Counted from the first letter of the stretch, positions 1 through 7,910 are shown. The stretch: DNA of 8,938 bases from Sedimentisphaerales bacterium (GCA_030640865.1 DAOWIP010000042.1:1-8938); one strand, 5' to 3'. Numbers and translations are program-made. The notes: a model not told the origin generated them from the letters alone.

Positions 1-387
1 ATTGAAATAAAAGAGTATCAGGATATTTCCAAGGTGCCCAGCCAGGCGGTTTTAGGCAGGCCCATAGATGAGTTGCCAATGGATATACGAGAGAACTGTC
101 CCGAAGTGGACAGGAAAAAGACGCTGGCTACCGTAGTGTATCGATATGTAAAGAACAAAGACGACAGTTACAAGACGGTGGTTACGCCCGTGCGGACGGG
201 GGCCAGCGACGCGACACACACAATTATAACGTCGGGTATAAATGAGCAGGATATGATTATCGTGGGACCCTATAAGGTGCTGGAGAGTATCAAGCACGAC
301 CAGAAGGTCAGGGATGAGAAAGAAGTCGAAAAGGAAAAGAAGGAAAAAGAAAAGTCAAAGACCAATGCTTCAGTGCCGGCGGCGTAG
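1..387 (+). CDS. Periplasmic adaptor (membrane fusion protein) of a MacA/HlyD-type efflux pump, C-terminal part
   Basis: The reading frame is open from base 1, so the gene starts upstream and only the last 128 residues are seen. A GTG at 34 is internal and not the real start. The visible part matches the C-terminal beta-barrel and membrane-proximal domains of HlyD-family adaptors: a VPSQAVLGR segment near residues 12-20, then a strand-rich part with TPVRTGASDATHT near residues 62-74 and SGINEQDMIIVGPYKVLE near 78-95. In this family the adaptor bridges the inner-membrane transporter and the TolC channel across the periplasm. The last 30 or so residues form a highly charged Lys/Glu tail ending in NASVPAA, probably disordered. 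The ATPase gene begins 3 bp after the stop, followed by the permease and TolC genes, which identifies the set as a MacAB-TolC type pump. The family is secure; the substrate is unknown. Confidence 0.88.
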   Translation: MEIKEYQDISKVPSQAVLGRPIDELPMDIRENCPEVDRKKTLATVVYRYVKNKDDSYKTVVTPVRTGASDATHTIITSGINEQDMIIVGPYKVLESIKHDQKVRDEKEVEKEKKEKEKSKTNASVPAA

Positions 388-390
388 TTT

Positions 391-1092
391 ATGCTTATAC
401 GACTTGAAAATGTGACCAAAATTTACAAAGTTGGGGTTGAGAAGATTCATGCCCTGGATGGAATCGATCTGGAAGTGGGTGAGAATGAATATGTAGCTGT
501 CATGGGACCGTCCGGCTCGGGCAAAAGCACACTGATGAATCTTCTGGGTTGTCTCGACCGGGCTACCTCCGGAACATATAAACTGGCTGGTAAAGATACT
601 ACGCGGATGGGAGCGGGGGCGATGGCGCGGGTACGTAATCAGCAGATCGGTTTTGTGTTTCAGTCGTTTGAGCTGCTGCCGCGTGTGAACGCCCTGAAAA
701 ATGTGGAGCTACCGCTGATTTATTCGCGTAACGGCGGCTGGTGGTACCGTCGGCAGCAGTCTCGGAGTGTTTTGGGACACGTGGGCCTGACCGACCGTGC
801 GAAACATCGTCCCAATCAGCTTTCCGGAGGCGAAAAGCAGCGGGTGGCTATAGCTCGGGCGCTGGTCTGCAAACCGAGTATCTTACTGGCGGACGAGCCG
901 ACGGGTAATCTGGAGAGCAAAACCAGCGATGGGATTCTGGCACTGTTCGATCAACTCTACAGAGAAGGGCAGACGATCATCCTGGTAACTCACGAAGAAA
1001 GCGTGGCACGACATACAAAACGTATTATCCGTATGCGGGATGGTAAAATCCAATCCGATGAACCGACTCGGAAAGGGGGGGAGAGTTGTTAG
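391..1092 (+). CDS. ABC transporter ATPase subunit, MacB/LolD type
   Basis: This is a complete 233-residue nucleotide-binding subunit, the usual length for stand-alone LolD/MacB-type ATPases. It should bind and hydrolyse ATP on the cytoplasmic face and drive the permease encoded next. All core motifs are present: Walker A GPSGSGKST at 39-47, Q-loop Gln91 in FVFQSFELLPR, signature LSGGEKQ at 144-150, Walker B ILLADE at 164-169 with catalytic Glu169, and H-loop His201 in VTHEE. The D-loop reads NLES where NLDS is usual, a mild substitution. The segment at 112-123 (SRNGGWWYRRQQ) is unusually rich in aromatic and basic residues. The ATG at 391 lies 3 bp after the adaptor stop with no clear Shine-Dalgarno sequence, so translational coupling is likely. 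The 3' end contains a run of seven G at 1075-1081 and overlaps the permease start by 7 bp. In E. coli MacB the ATPase and permease are one polypeptide; here they are separate genes. Family is certain, substrate unknown. Confidence 0.95.
   Translation: MLIRLENVTKIYKVGVEKIHALDGIDLEVGENEYVAVMGPSGSGKSTLMNLLGCLDRATSGTYKLAGKDTTRMGAGAMARVRNQQIGFVFQSFELLPRVNALKNVELPLIYSRNGGWWYRRQQSRSVLGHVGLTDRAKHRPNQLSGGEKQRVAIARALVCKPSILLADEPTGNLESKTSDGILALFDQLYREGQTIILVTHEESVARHTKRIIRMRDGKIQSDEPTRKGGESC
1074..1085 (+). promoter_or_regulatory. G-rich ribosome binding site of the permease, and possible slippage site
   Basis: The A followed by seven G at 1074-1081 lies inside the ATPase coding sequence. AGGGGG at 1074-1079 can pair with the anti-Shine-Dalgarno sequence if one G-U pair is allowed, and it sits 6 bp before the TTG at 1086. 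This placement supports TTG 1086 as the permease start. The same run is a homopolymer within the short stretch (1062-1092) where both frames are open, so polymerase or ribosome slippage here could also join the two genes. The RBS role is the simpler reading. Confidence 0.55.
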
Positions 1093-2348
1093 GTTTATTG
1101 AAATCGCCGTTCACGTTTCTGCGATTGCTGGTTCAGGGTGTCTGGCTGGCCCTGGGCCAGATATGGGCCAATAAGATTCGCTCCACACTGACTACGATCG
1201 GCATTGTGATCGGAGTTGCCTCGGTAACGGCGGTGATTGCCGCGGTTACGGGGTTGAAGACCAAGGTGTTGGACGAATTTGAAACTTTCGGGACAAATAA
1301 AATATATATCCATACAGATCGCCCGGAAAAAGGACCCCTTCGTAACGCCTGGCATTTGCTTAGATTCAAGCCGGAGCATTTCGACGGTCTTTTAGAGCAC
1401 TGTCCTTCCGTTGAGTGCTTTACCAGAATGTGTGGTTACAGCCGTAGCGTCATCTATGGAGAACGGTCTCTGGAAATTGTACAGGTACGTGGCATAGACC
1501 CACACTGGCATAAAATTGAAAGCCGCCACGTGATTCTCGGTCGGCCGTTTTCGGTTATCGACGACACACATTCACGACAGGTTTGTCTGGTAACACCGAC
1601 GATGCGTGACAAATTGCTCCTTGATCGCGATTGTGTCGGTCAGGCAATCGTCATCGGTCGCAGGTCGTTTCGTATTGTCGGTATGATTGAAGAACGAGTG
1701 GAGTCGGCGATGTTCGGCGGGGGCGGATCGCAGGAAGAGGTTTTTATCCCGTTCAATACAGCCTGGAAACTGCATCGGCCCCGGGCATGGGCCATTGCCA
1801 ATAGCAAAAGCCCGGAAGTTTCCGAGGATGCCCGTGCGGAATTGAGATTTTTTTTCCGTAAGACCCGCCATCTGAAGCCGGAAGACCCGGACACCTTTCG
1901 CCTGGACGTCATTGAACAGTTTGTTCAGGAATTCAAGAAGATTTCCCTGATAATGACCGCCGTGGCCGGCGGCATTGTGGGTATTTCACTGCTGGTGGGT
2001 GGTGTTGGGATTATGAATATTATGCTTGTTTCGGTATCCGAACGGACACGGGAGATCGGTCTGCGTAAAGCGGTGGGTGCCCGGCCGTCCGCCATCTTGC
2101 TGCAATTTCTGATCGAGGCGGTGATATTATGTCTGTTCGGCGGACTTATCGGCGTAGCATTCGGCCAGATAATGACGATAGGCATTTCCAATATTCCCAA
2201 TGCGGAGTTTCTGGAAAAGGCCAGTATCCCACTCTGGGCCGTCGGACTGGCTTTTGGCTTTTCCGCTTTGGTAGGTGTTTTTTTTGGGATGTTTCCCGCG
2301 GTGAAAGCGGCTCAACTGGATCCGATCGATGCACTCAGGCATGAGTGA
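1086..2348 (+). CDS. MacB-type ABC transporter permease (MacB_PCD plus FtsX domains)
   Basis: This 420-residue inner-membrane subunit has the MacB/FtsX layout. A first membrane helix lies around residues 34-56, preceded by the typical WANKIRSTLTTIGIVIG segment. A periplasmic domain follows at about 60-285. Three C-terminal helices lie near 287-315, 336-362 and 383-405. The conserved cytoplasmic stretch SERTREIGLRKAVGA is at 318-332 and the C-terminus AAQLDPIDALRHE is the family hallmark. MacB-type permeases work by mechanotransmission: ATP-driven closure moves the periplasmic part and pushes substrate through the adaptor into TolC. The proposed start is TTG at 1086, which overlaps the ATPase gene by 7 bp and has a G-rich Shine-Dalgarno sequence 6 bp upstream. 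There is no ATG or GTG near the N-terminus; TTG at 1098 is an alternative. ATPase plus permease add up to 653 residues, close to the 648 of one-piece E. coli MacB. The function as transporter is secure and the cargo unknown. Confidence 0.93.
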   Translation: MLGLLKSPFTFLRLLVQGVWLALGQIWANKIRSTLTTIGIVIGVASVTAVIAAVTGLKTKVLDEFETFGTNKIYIHTDRPEKGPLRNAWHLLRFKPEHFDGLLEHCPSVECFTRMCGYSRSVIYGERSLEIVQVRGIDPHWHKIESRHVILGRPFSVIDDTHSRQVCLVTPTMRDKLLLDRDCVGQAIVIGRRSFRIVGMIEERVESAMFGGGGSQEEVFIPFNTAWKLHRPRAWAIANSKSPEVSEDARAELRFFFRKTRHLKPEDPDTFRLDVIEQFVQEFKKISLIMTAVAGGIVGISLLVGGVGIMNIMLVSVSERTREIGLRKAVGARPSAILLQFLIEAVILCLFGGLIGVAFGQIMTIGISNIPNAEFLEKASIPLWAVGLAFGFSALVGVFFGMFPAVKAAQLDPIDALRHE

Positions 2349-2402
2349 GTAAAAGAGTAGAAGAGTAGATGAGTAAACGGGTGGAAGAGTATATGAGTAT
2401 AT
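2347..2402 (+). repeat. Seven tandem octamers, consensus GAGTANAN, spanning the TolC-family gene start
   Basis: Starting one base into the permease stop codon, seven 8-bp units follow without any gap at 2347, 2355, 2363, 2371, 2379, 2387 and 2395. Six begin with GAGT; the fifth reads GGGTGGAA. The last two are identical (GAGTATAT). Since three units make 24 bp (8 codons), the array places two in-frame ATG codons exactly three units apart, at 2369 and 2393. The array fills the whole gap between permease and TolC-family genes and reaches into the coding part. It could be a simple slippage-born minisatellite or a member of a dispersed repeat family. Confidence 0.85.
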
Positions 2403-4033
2403 ATAAACAGCAACAAAATTTATCGGTAGTCTTATTCTGTATTTTGTTTTTAGCAGTTGGCTGCACCGGGCTTTTTGATGAAAGGCGGTACGAAACCATT
2501 GCCGTCCCTGAGGACAAAGTGTACAAGATAGAACCGTTGGTTTTGCAGTCGATGTCCAAAGGACTGAGCGATGCAAATGAAGTTGCCCCCCTGAAGGAGC
2601 CGCTCTCCGAGTTGTCATTAAAAATAGACGAATGCCGAGCCTTGGCCCTGGAGAATAATCTGGATTTGAAATCGCAATTATTCAACCCTATAATTGCCGA
2701 GGAAAATATCAGCGAAGCCGAGGCGTATTTCGAACCGCTGTTCTTTTCCAATTTTAGTTTTGCTAAAACCGACACTCCCACTTCGCTCACTCTGGATGCC
2801 TCCCAATCGGAGTATTTTTATAATAATCCTGGTTTGAGGATACCCCTGCGTACGGGAGGCGAGATTACGCTTTCCACGCCTTTTTCACGGGTGGAGACCG
2901 ACAATGAATTTTCAACTCTAAATCCTTCTTACGAATCCGACCTTTCCCTTTCCATAAATCAGCCGCTGTTGCGGGGCGGGGGTGTAAGGCGGAACACACA
3001 CGCGATTCGTGTTGCCCGTTACGGTTCGTGGATTGCCCAGGCGAGAACGAAGCTGGAGGTGATTCGGGTACTTGCCGCGGTGGATCGGGTGTATTGGCGG
3101 CTATACGCGGCCCGGCAGGAATTGCGGGTGCGAAAGCAGGAATACGATCTGGCGACGGCACAATTGGCAAGCGCACAGCGGATGGTTAGGGCCGGCCAGG
3201 CGGCAGAGATAGAAATCCTCCGCGCCGAAGATGCCGCAGCCCAGCGGTTCGAGGCGATCATCCTCGCTGAGAATGCCGCCCGTGACCGCGAACGAGACAT
3301 GAAGCGGATACTGAATAAAAAAGGGCTGGGAATGGAAACTGCGACTATTATCATTTCGGCAACCGAACCCAACCCTGTCCACTATCAGTTGGATACAAAA
3401 CGACTGATGGAATATGCACTACAGAATCGTATGGAACTGCTGGAACTGGAACTGCAAATCGCCTCTGATGAAAGTTTAATCGATTACGAATATAACGGTA
3501 CTCTGCCTTTGCTTTCGGTCAATTATACCTATAATATCAACGGTCTGGGGCCTGAAGCGGATGATGCGTATGATTTAATGTTGCGGAATCGGTTTGCCGA
3601 TCAGCGTGTTGGTCTGGTGCTCCAGATACCGATCGGTAACGAATCCGCCAAAAGCCGTTGGCGAAGGGCACTCTGGCAGCGGCGGCAGCGACTGGCAAGC
3701 AAAAGGCAACGCGAGGCGCTTATCAAACAGGAGGTGCTTAATACAGCCGATCAAATGGAGGCCAACTGGCAGCGGGTTGTGGCCAGTCGGAAAAGCACTT
3801 TTCTGGCAGAGCGGACCATGAAGGCGGAGCAGCGACAGTTTGAATTGGGTTTACAGATTTCCACCGAGGTGCTCGATGCCCAGGCGCGTTTTGCCAACGC
3901 GCAATCCGCTGAGATCAGGGCACTGACCGAATATCAGATTGCCCAGGTCGATCTGGCATACGCCACGGGCAGCCTGCTCGGCGCGGCACAGATATATTGG
4001 GAGGCGAATCCGGAAAAACTGTCCGGAGACTAA
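2393..4033 (+). CDS. TolC-family outer-membrane efflux channel, probable lipoprotein
   Basis: This is the outer-membrane factor of the pump, expected to form a trimeric beta-barrel with a long periplasmic alpha-helical tunnel. From ATG 2393 it has 546 residues, within the family's usual size. The N-terminus is a lipoprotein-type signal: one Lys, a hydrophobic run at about 10-22, and AVGC with Cys24 as the lipidation site (Ala at -3 is slightly off consensus). The first OEP repeat starts near LSLKIDECRALALENN; the typical NQPLLRGGG motif is at 189-197; long Ala/Gln/Arg/Glu-rich helices lie at about 215-306 and 422-535, separated by a strand-rich segment with PLLSVNYTYNIN. An upstream in-frame ATG at 2369 would add 8 residues (MSKRVEEY) encoded wholly by the octamer array. 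I prefer 2393 because it gives a compact signal peptide and has GGAAG 5 bp upstream, but the choice is uncertain. The gene follows the permease by about 44 bp and so belongs to the same operon. Confidence 0.9.
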   Translation: MSIYKQQQNLSVVLFCILFLAVGCTGLFDERRYETIAVPEDKVYKIEPLVLQSMSKGLSDANEVAPLKEPLSELSLKIDECRALALENNLDLKSQLFNPIIAEENISEAEAYFEPLFFSNFSFAKTDTPTSLTLDASQSEYFYNNPGLRIPLRTGGEITLSTPFSRVETDNEFSTLNPSYESDLSLSINQPLLRGGGVRRNTHAIRVARYGSWIAQARTKLEVIRVLAAVDRVYWRLYAARQELRVRKQEYDLATAQLASAQRMVRAGQAAEIEILRAEDAAAQRFEAIILAENAARDRERDMKRILNKKGLGMETATIIISATEPNPVHYQLDTKRLMEYALQNRMELLELELQIASDESLIDYEYNGTLPLLSVNYTYNINGLGPEADDAYDLMLRNRFADQRVGLVLQIPIGNESAKSRWRRALWQRRQRLASKRQREALIKQEVLNTADQMEANWQRVVASRKSTFLAERTMKAEQRQFELGLQISTEVLDAQARFANAQSAEIRALTEYQIAQVDLAYATGSLLGAAQIYWEANPEKLSGD

Positions 4034-4057
4034 TACTACAGTGTGACTTGATGCCAT

Positions 4058-4087
4058 GCTTTTAAAAAGGGCCTTTTTCAACAAAGC
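4058..4087. terminator. Possible bidirectional terminator between convergent operons
   Basis: The TolC-family gene and carB converge on a 121-bp gap. Within it AAAAAG and CTTTTT (4064-4069 and 4073-4078) can pair around a 3-base loop, and outer arms GCTTT and AAAGC (4058-4062 and 4083-4087) can extend the stem across a small internal loop. T-rich stretches occur on either strand. The stem is mostly A-T and short, so this is a weak candidate. No other hairpin or gene was seen in the gap. Confidence 0.28.
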
Positions 4088-4154
4088 TCTATAGTGGCAA
4101 ACTATGTTAGCTCACGGTGGTAGCTGTGGGTAAAATCTTTTCTTCTGTCAGGGG

Positions 4155-7100
4155 CTATTTAATATCCGCGTGGTAACTTTGTAGTGATTTTACTGAGCCG
4201 TGTCCCATCTGCAGAGCGGCGATGCCCTTGACGGCCGCTCGGGCAGCCGCGAGGGTAGTGATATAGGGAATCTTGTATTTGATCGCTGTTTTTCGTATGT
4301 ATGAATCATCATATTTGCTCAGCTTGCCGATCGGTGTGTTAATCACCAATTGGATTTTCTTATTCTTTATTTCATCGACAATGCCAGGTCGGCCTTCGTA
4401 CATTTTCAGAATGACCTCACTCTTGACACCATGATCGCGGAAGTATTCGTATGTACCCTGGGTGGCCCTGATCTGGAAGCCAAGTTTTCCGAATCCACGC
4501 GCCACTTCCACCGCCTCCTGTTTGTCCTTATCTGTTATGGTAATCAGTACGGCTCCCTTATCGGGCAACTGTTGTTTGGCCGCCTCCTGAGCCTTGTAAA
4601 ACGCCAGGCCGAAAGAGTCCGCCATGCCCAATACCTCGCCGGTAGATCGCATCTCCGGGCCCAACAGCGGATCAACTTCATGGAACATATTAAATGGGAA
4701 AACGGATTCCTTGACACCGAAATGCGAAAAATGTTTTTCCTTCAGGTTAAGATCAGACAGTTTCGCGCCTAACATAACTTGTGTGGCTATTCGTGCCATT
4801 TGGATTCCGCAAACCTTCGATACCAAAGGAACCGTTCGAGAGGCCCGTGGGTTGGCCTCAAGTATATAGACTTTATCTTTATATATGGCGTACTGGATAT
4901 TCATTAATCCTACGACATTCAACTCAACGGCGATTTTTTTCGTATATTCGCGGATGGTTCTGATGTGTTTTTCCGGGATGCTTGTTGGTGGGATAACACA
5001 TGCCGAGTCACCTGAATGAACGCCTGCCAGTTCGATATGTTCCATCACAGCGGGAACAAAAGCGTCGGTACCGTCTGAGATGGCGTCGGCCTCGGCTTCT
5101 ATAGCGTTTTCGAGGAATTTGTCGATCAGGATCGGTCGCTCCGGAGTAACATCGACTGCGGCGGCCACGTATTCCCTGAGCATGTCCTCATCATGCACAA
5201 CCTCCATACCTCGACCGCCCAGAACATAGGACGGCCGCACCATCAGCGGATAGCCGATGCGTTTGGCGATTTCCAGGGCCTCTTCCAGGCGGCTGGCCAT
5301 TCCTGACTCGGTCTGGGGGATGCCAAGTTTTTGCATCATCTGCCGGAACTGGTCGCGGTCCTCAGCCAGGTCGATAGCCGCCGGCGATGTACCGAGGATC
5401 GGCACTTTTGCCTTTTCCAGTTCGCCGGCGATATTCAAAGGAGTTTGGCCGCCAAACTGGACAATAACACCCTGCGGTTTTTCCTTATGGTAAATACTTA
5501 ACACATCTTCAACGGTCAAAGGCTCGAAGTACAGCTTGTCGGAGGTATCATAGTCGGTCGATACGGTTTCGGGATTGCAATTGACCATAATAGATTCATA
5601 GCCCGCGTCGCGCAGCGTAAAGGCCGCGTGAACGCAGCAGTAATCGAATTCGATACCCTGGCCGATACGGTTCGGGCCGCCGCCGAGAACCATAATTTTC
5701 TTTCGAGAACTGACTTCAACTTTATCGGAGGCATTATAAGTGGAATAATAATAAGCGGCGTCTTCCACTCCGCTGACGGGCACAGGATGCCAGGCCTCAG
5801 TCATTTCCAGTTTCAGCCGCTGTTGCCGAATCTTGCTTTCCTCGACATCCAGCAGTTTGGCGAGATATTTATCGGCGAAGCCGTCTTTTTTTGCCTGAAT
5901 CAACAGGTCATCGGGAATATTATGGCCCTTACAAGCCAGAATCTTTTCATCAAGTTCCACCAGTTCTTTCATTTGTTCGATGAACCAGGCCTTGATATGT
6001 GTCCTTTTGTTCAACTCATCTATCGAAGCTCCCTTCCGCAGGGCTTCATACATTATGAACTGCCGTTCGCTGGTGGCGGTTGAGACGAGTTGAAGAAGCT
6101 CATCAAGAGGTTTTTCGTTGAAGTCTTTGGCAAAGCCAAGCCCATGTCGGCCGTTCTCAAGCGAACGGATTGCTTTCTGGAAAGCCTCTTTGTAATTTTT
6201 TCCGATACTCATTACTTCGCCGACCGCCCGCATCTGAGTACCCAGTTCATCTTTGGAACCCTTGAATTTTTCAAACGCCCATCTGGCAAACTTAACAACC
6301 ACATAATCACCATACGGTTCATATTTTTCGAGAGTGCCCTTTCGCCAGTAGGGGATTTCATCGAGTGTAAGGCCCCCGGCAAGCATTGCCGAGACAAGGG
6401 CGATGGGGAACCCGGTGGCTTTATTGGCCAGAGCGGAAGAACGTGATGTACGGGGATTTATTTCAATCACAACAACCCGGCCGGTTTTGGGATCGTGGGC
6501 AAACTGTACATTGGTACCGCCTATAACTTCGATTGCCTCTACGATGTCATAAGAATATTTTTGCAGTCGCTTTTGTAATTCGGGTTCGATTGTCAACATC
6601 GGGGCTGTGCAGTAAGAGTCGCCGGTATGAACACCCATAGCATCAACATTTTCGATAAAGCAGACTGTAATCATCTGATTTTTGGCGTCACGGACCACTT
6701 CCAGTTCCAGTTCCTCCCAGCCCAGCACCGATTCCTCCACCAGTACCTGGCCAATCATACTGGCCGAAAGACCACGGTTGGTTACTGTCCGCAGTTCTTC
6801 AATGTTGTACACCAGTCCGCCACCGGTACCGCCCATCGTATATGCCGGCCGAATAACCACCGGATAGCCCAGGTCCTTTGCGATCCCCTCAGCTTCCTCG
6901 ACGCTGAATGCGGGGCTGCTGTGTGGCATTTCGATTCCCAGCCGATTCATGGTCTCCTTGAACGCGATCCGGTCCTCGCCGCGTTCGATGGCGTCCACAT
7001 TAACACCTATCACCTCAACACCATATTTTTCCAGCACGCCTGTACGAGCCAACTCCAAAGAAAGATTAAGAGCGGTTTGGCCCCCAAGATTCGGCAGCAG

Positions 7101-7355
7101 CGCCTCCGGCCGTTCGGCCTTGATGATTTCCTCTATCGTTGATATATTCAGCGGCTCAATATAGGTTACATCCGCCATCCCCGGATCAGTCATAATCGTC
7201 GCCGGGTTGGAATTTACCAGTATGATTTGATATCCTAATTTGCGCAGCGCCTTACACGCCTGAGTGCCGGAATAATCGAATTCACAGGCCTGCCCAATCA
7301 CAATCGGGCCGCTGCCTATAATCATAACTTTTTTAATGTCATCACGTTTTGGCAT
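4155..7355 (-). CDS. carB: Carbamoyl-phosphate synthase, large (synthetase) subunit
   Basis: CarB makes carbamoyl phosphate from bicarbonate, two ATP and ammonia supplied by the CarA glutaminase, for pyrimidine and arginine synthesis. The protein is complete at 1066 residues (E. coli CarB: 1073). The first synthetase half (about 1-400) opens with SGPIVIGQACEFDYSGTQA and has Arg129 and the metal-binding EINPR at 298-302. The second half (about 553-930) opens with GGGPNRIGQGIEFDYCC and has LEANPRASR at 832-840. The two are ATP-grasp repeats of each other, joined by the oligomerisation region at about 405-550. The C-terminal MGS-like regulatory domain (about 934-1066) keeps ATQGT at 964-968, Lys984 and INTPIGK at 1005-1011, matching the effector-binding region of E. 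coli CarB, so nucleotide control is plausible. ATG 7355 has a good Shine-Dalgarno AAAGGA (7364-7369) with 8 bp spacing. It follows leuD by about 77 bp; no carA is visible in the window. Confidence 0.98.
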   Translation of the reverse strand: MPKRDDIKKVMIIGSGPIVIGQACEFDYSGTQACKALRKLGYQIILVNSNPATIMTDPGMADVTYIEPLNISTIEEIIKAERPEALLPNLGGQTALNLSLELARTGVLEKYGVEVIGVNVDAIERGEDRIAFKETMNRLGIEMPHSSPAFSVEEAEGIAKDLGYPVVIRPAYTMGGTGGGLVYNIEELRTVTNRGLSASMIGQVLVEESVLGWEELELEVVRDAKNQMITVCFIENVDAMGVHTGDSYCTAPMLTIEPELQKRLQKYSYDIVEAIEVIGGTNVQFAHDPKTGRVVVIEINPRTSRSSALANKATGFPIALVSAMLAGGLTLDEIPYWRKGTLEKYEPYGDYVVVKFARWAFEKFKGSKDELGTQMRAVGEVMSIGKNYKEAFQKAIRSLENGRHGLGFAKDFNEKPLDELLQLVSTATSERQFIMYEALRKGASIDELNKRTHIKAWFIEQMKELVELDEKILACKGHNIPDDLLIQAKKDGFADKYLAKLLDVEESKIRQQRLKLEMTEAWHPVPVSGVEDAAYYYSTYNASDKVEVSSRKKIMVLGGGPNRIGQGIEFDYCCVHAAFTLRDAGYESIMVNCNPETVSTDYDTSDKLYFEPLTVEDVLSIYHKEKPQGVIVQFGGQTPLNIAGELEKAKVPILGTSPAAIDLAEDRDQFRQMMQKLGIPQTESGMASRLEEALEIAKRIGYPLMVRPSYVLGGRGMEVVHDEDMLREYVAAAVDVTPERPILIDKFLENAIEAEADAISDGTDAFVPAVMEHIELAGVHSGDSACVIPPTSIPEKHIRTIREYTKKIAVELNVVGLMNIQYAIYKDKVYILEANPRASRTVPLVSKVCGIQMARIATQVMLGAKLSDLNLKEKHFSHFGVKESVFPFNMFHEVDPLLGPEMRSTGEVLGMADSFGLAFYKAQEAAKQQLPDKGAVLITITDKDKQEAVEVARGFGKLGFQIRATQGTYEYFRDHGVKSEVILKMYEGRPGIVDEIKNKKIQLVINTPIGKLSKYDDSYIRKTAIKYKIPYITTLAAARAAVKGIAALQMGHGSVKSLQSYHADIK

Positions 7356-7420
7356 TGGTTGGTTCCTTTAACGCTCCTGGGAAAACTAAGAGTGTCTGAC
7401 CTACTTTAATTCCCTAAATT

Positions 7421-7434
7421 GTGTTTATATACAC
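7421..7434. promoter_or_regulatory. Near-palindrome at the leuD end, upstream of carB
   Basis: GTGTTTATATACAC is a 14-bp inverted repeat with a single mismatched pair, touching the leuD stop codon and lying about 66 bp before the carB start. On the - strand the same place offers TATATA with CTGAAT 17 bp upstream, a poor match to a -10/-35 promoter. It could be an operator or promoter element for carB, or chance in an A/T-rich gap. The rest of the gap (7356-7420) holds the carB Shine-Dalgarno sequence and nothing else recognisable. Confidence 0.22.
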
Positions 7435-7910
7435 TACTTTGCCAGTTTATTCAGCAGGCCGCCGGCCTCGATTATGTCCAAGGCGAAATCCGGCAGAGGT
7501 GTGAACCCGTATGTTTCGCCCTTGGTCAAATTGGTTATTTTACCATTTTTGGAGTCGATGTCCAGTTCATCGCCGTTGTTGATTTTTTCGGTGATACCCG
7601 GTGCCTCCACTACCAAAAAGCCGCAGTTTATGGCGTTTCGATAGAAGATACGAGCGAAAGAGTCAGCCAATACCGCCGCCACCCCGGCACCACGCAGCGA
7701 CCATACGGCATGCTCCCGGCTCGAACCGCAGCCGAAATCAGACCCAGCCACTATAAAATCACCCGGCGATACCTTCCGGACAAATTCCTCGTCCAGGTCT
7801 TCCATGCAGTGCTTTGCGAGTTCCGCCTCGTCGTCCGTATTCAGGAACCGGGCCGGTATAATCTCGTCCGTATTGATATTGTCTTTTTTATATACGTGCG
7901 CCTTACCCAT
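7434..7910 (-). CDS. leuD: 3-Isopropylmalate dehydratase (isomerase) small subunit
   Basis: This small subunit pairs with LeuC, an iron-sulfur protein, to interconvert 2- and 3-isopropylmalate in leucine synthesis; related pairs act on citramalate or homoaconitate. From ATG 7910 the protein has 158 residues, the short bacterial/archaeal form rather than the roughly 200-residue enterobacterial one. Hallmarks are [15 protein letters not shown] at 13-27, the swivelling-domain motif [11 protein letters not shown] at 58-68 and FYRNAINCG at 89-97. The FLNT stretch sits in the loop that governs substrate choice in this family, so citramalate or another analogue cannot be excluded. The start is ATG 7910, 2 bp after the stop of the preceding PLP-enzyme gene, with GGAGA (7921-7925) 10 bp upstream. 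A TTG at 7916 would add two residues and overlap that stop, but is only 4 bp from the same Shine-Dalgarno sequence. The spacing indicates one mRNA with the upstream gene. No leuC is visible here. Confidence 0.92.
   Translation of the reverse strand: MGKAHVYKKDNINTDEIIPARFLNTDDEAELAKHCMEDLDEEFVRKVSPGDFIVAGSDFGCGSSREHAVWSLRGAGVAAVLADSFARIFYRNAINCGFLVVEAPGITEKINNGDELDIDSKNGKITNLTKGETYGFTPLPDFALDIIEAGGLLNKLAK

Noticed and set aside
34..36. GTG as start codon of a 117-residue protein
   Set aside because: The frame is open to base 1 and the residues before it continue the adaptor domain, so it is an internal Val codon of a gene entering from the left.
385..393. Adaptor and ATPase genes lie in the same frame, separated only by one TAG and one codon, suggesting readthrough fusion
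   Set aside because: The adaptor ends in the periplasm and the ATPase works in the cytoplasm, so a fusion makes no topological sense; tight operon spacing explains it.
1848..1855. Run of eight T in the permease gene (another at 2278-2285) as phase-variation tracts
   Set aside because: Both runs are in frame and encode normal Phe-rich stretches; eight T is common by chance and nothing points to switching.
2341..2352. Minimal ORF ATG-AGT-GAG-TAA overlapping the permease stop
   Set aside because: Its bases come from the permease end and the first octamer; no Shine-Dalgarno sequence or conservation evidence supports translation.
4100..4135. Possible hairpin around the GTGGTAGCTGTGG region
   Set aside because: Pairing is broken and short, with no T tract placed correctly, so it was not called as a terminator or RNA.
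5628..7142. Long + strand ORFs (151 and 171 residues) opposite carB
   Set aside because: They are antisense to highly conserved carB coding sequence, have low-plausibility protein sequence and no recognisable domain.
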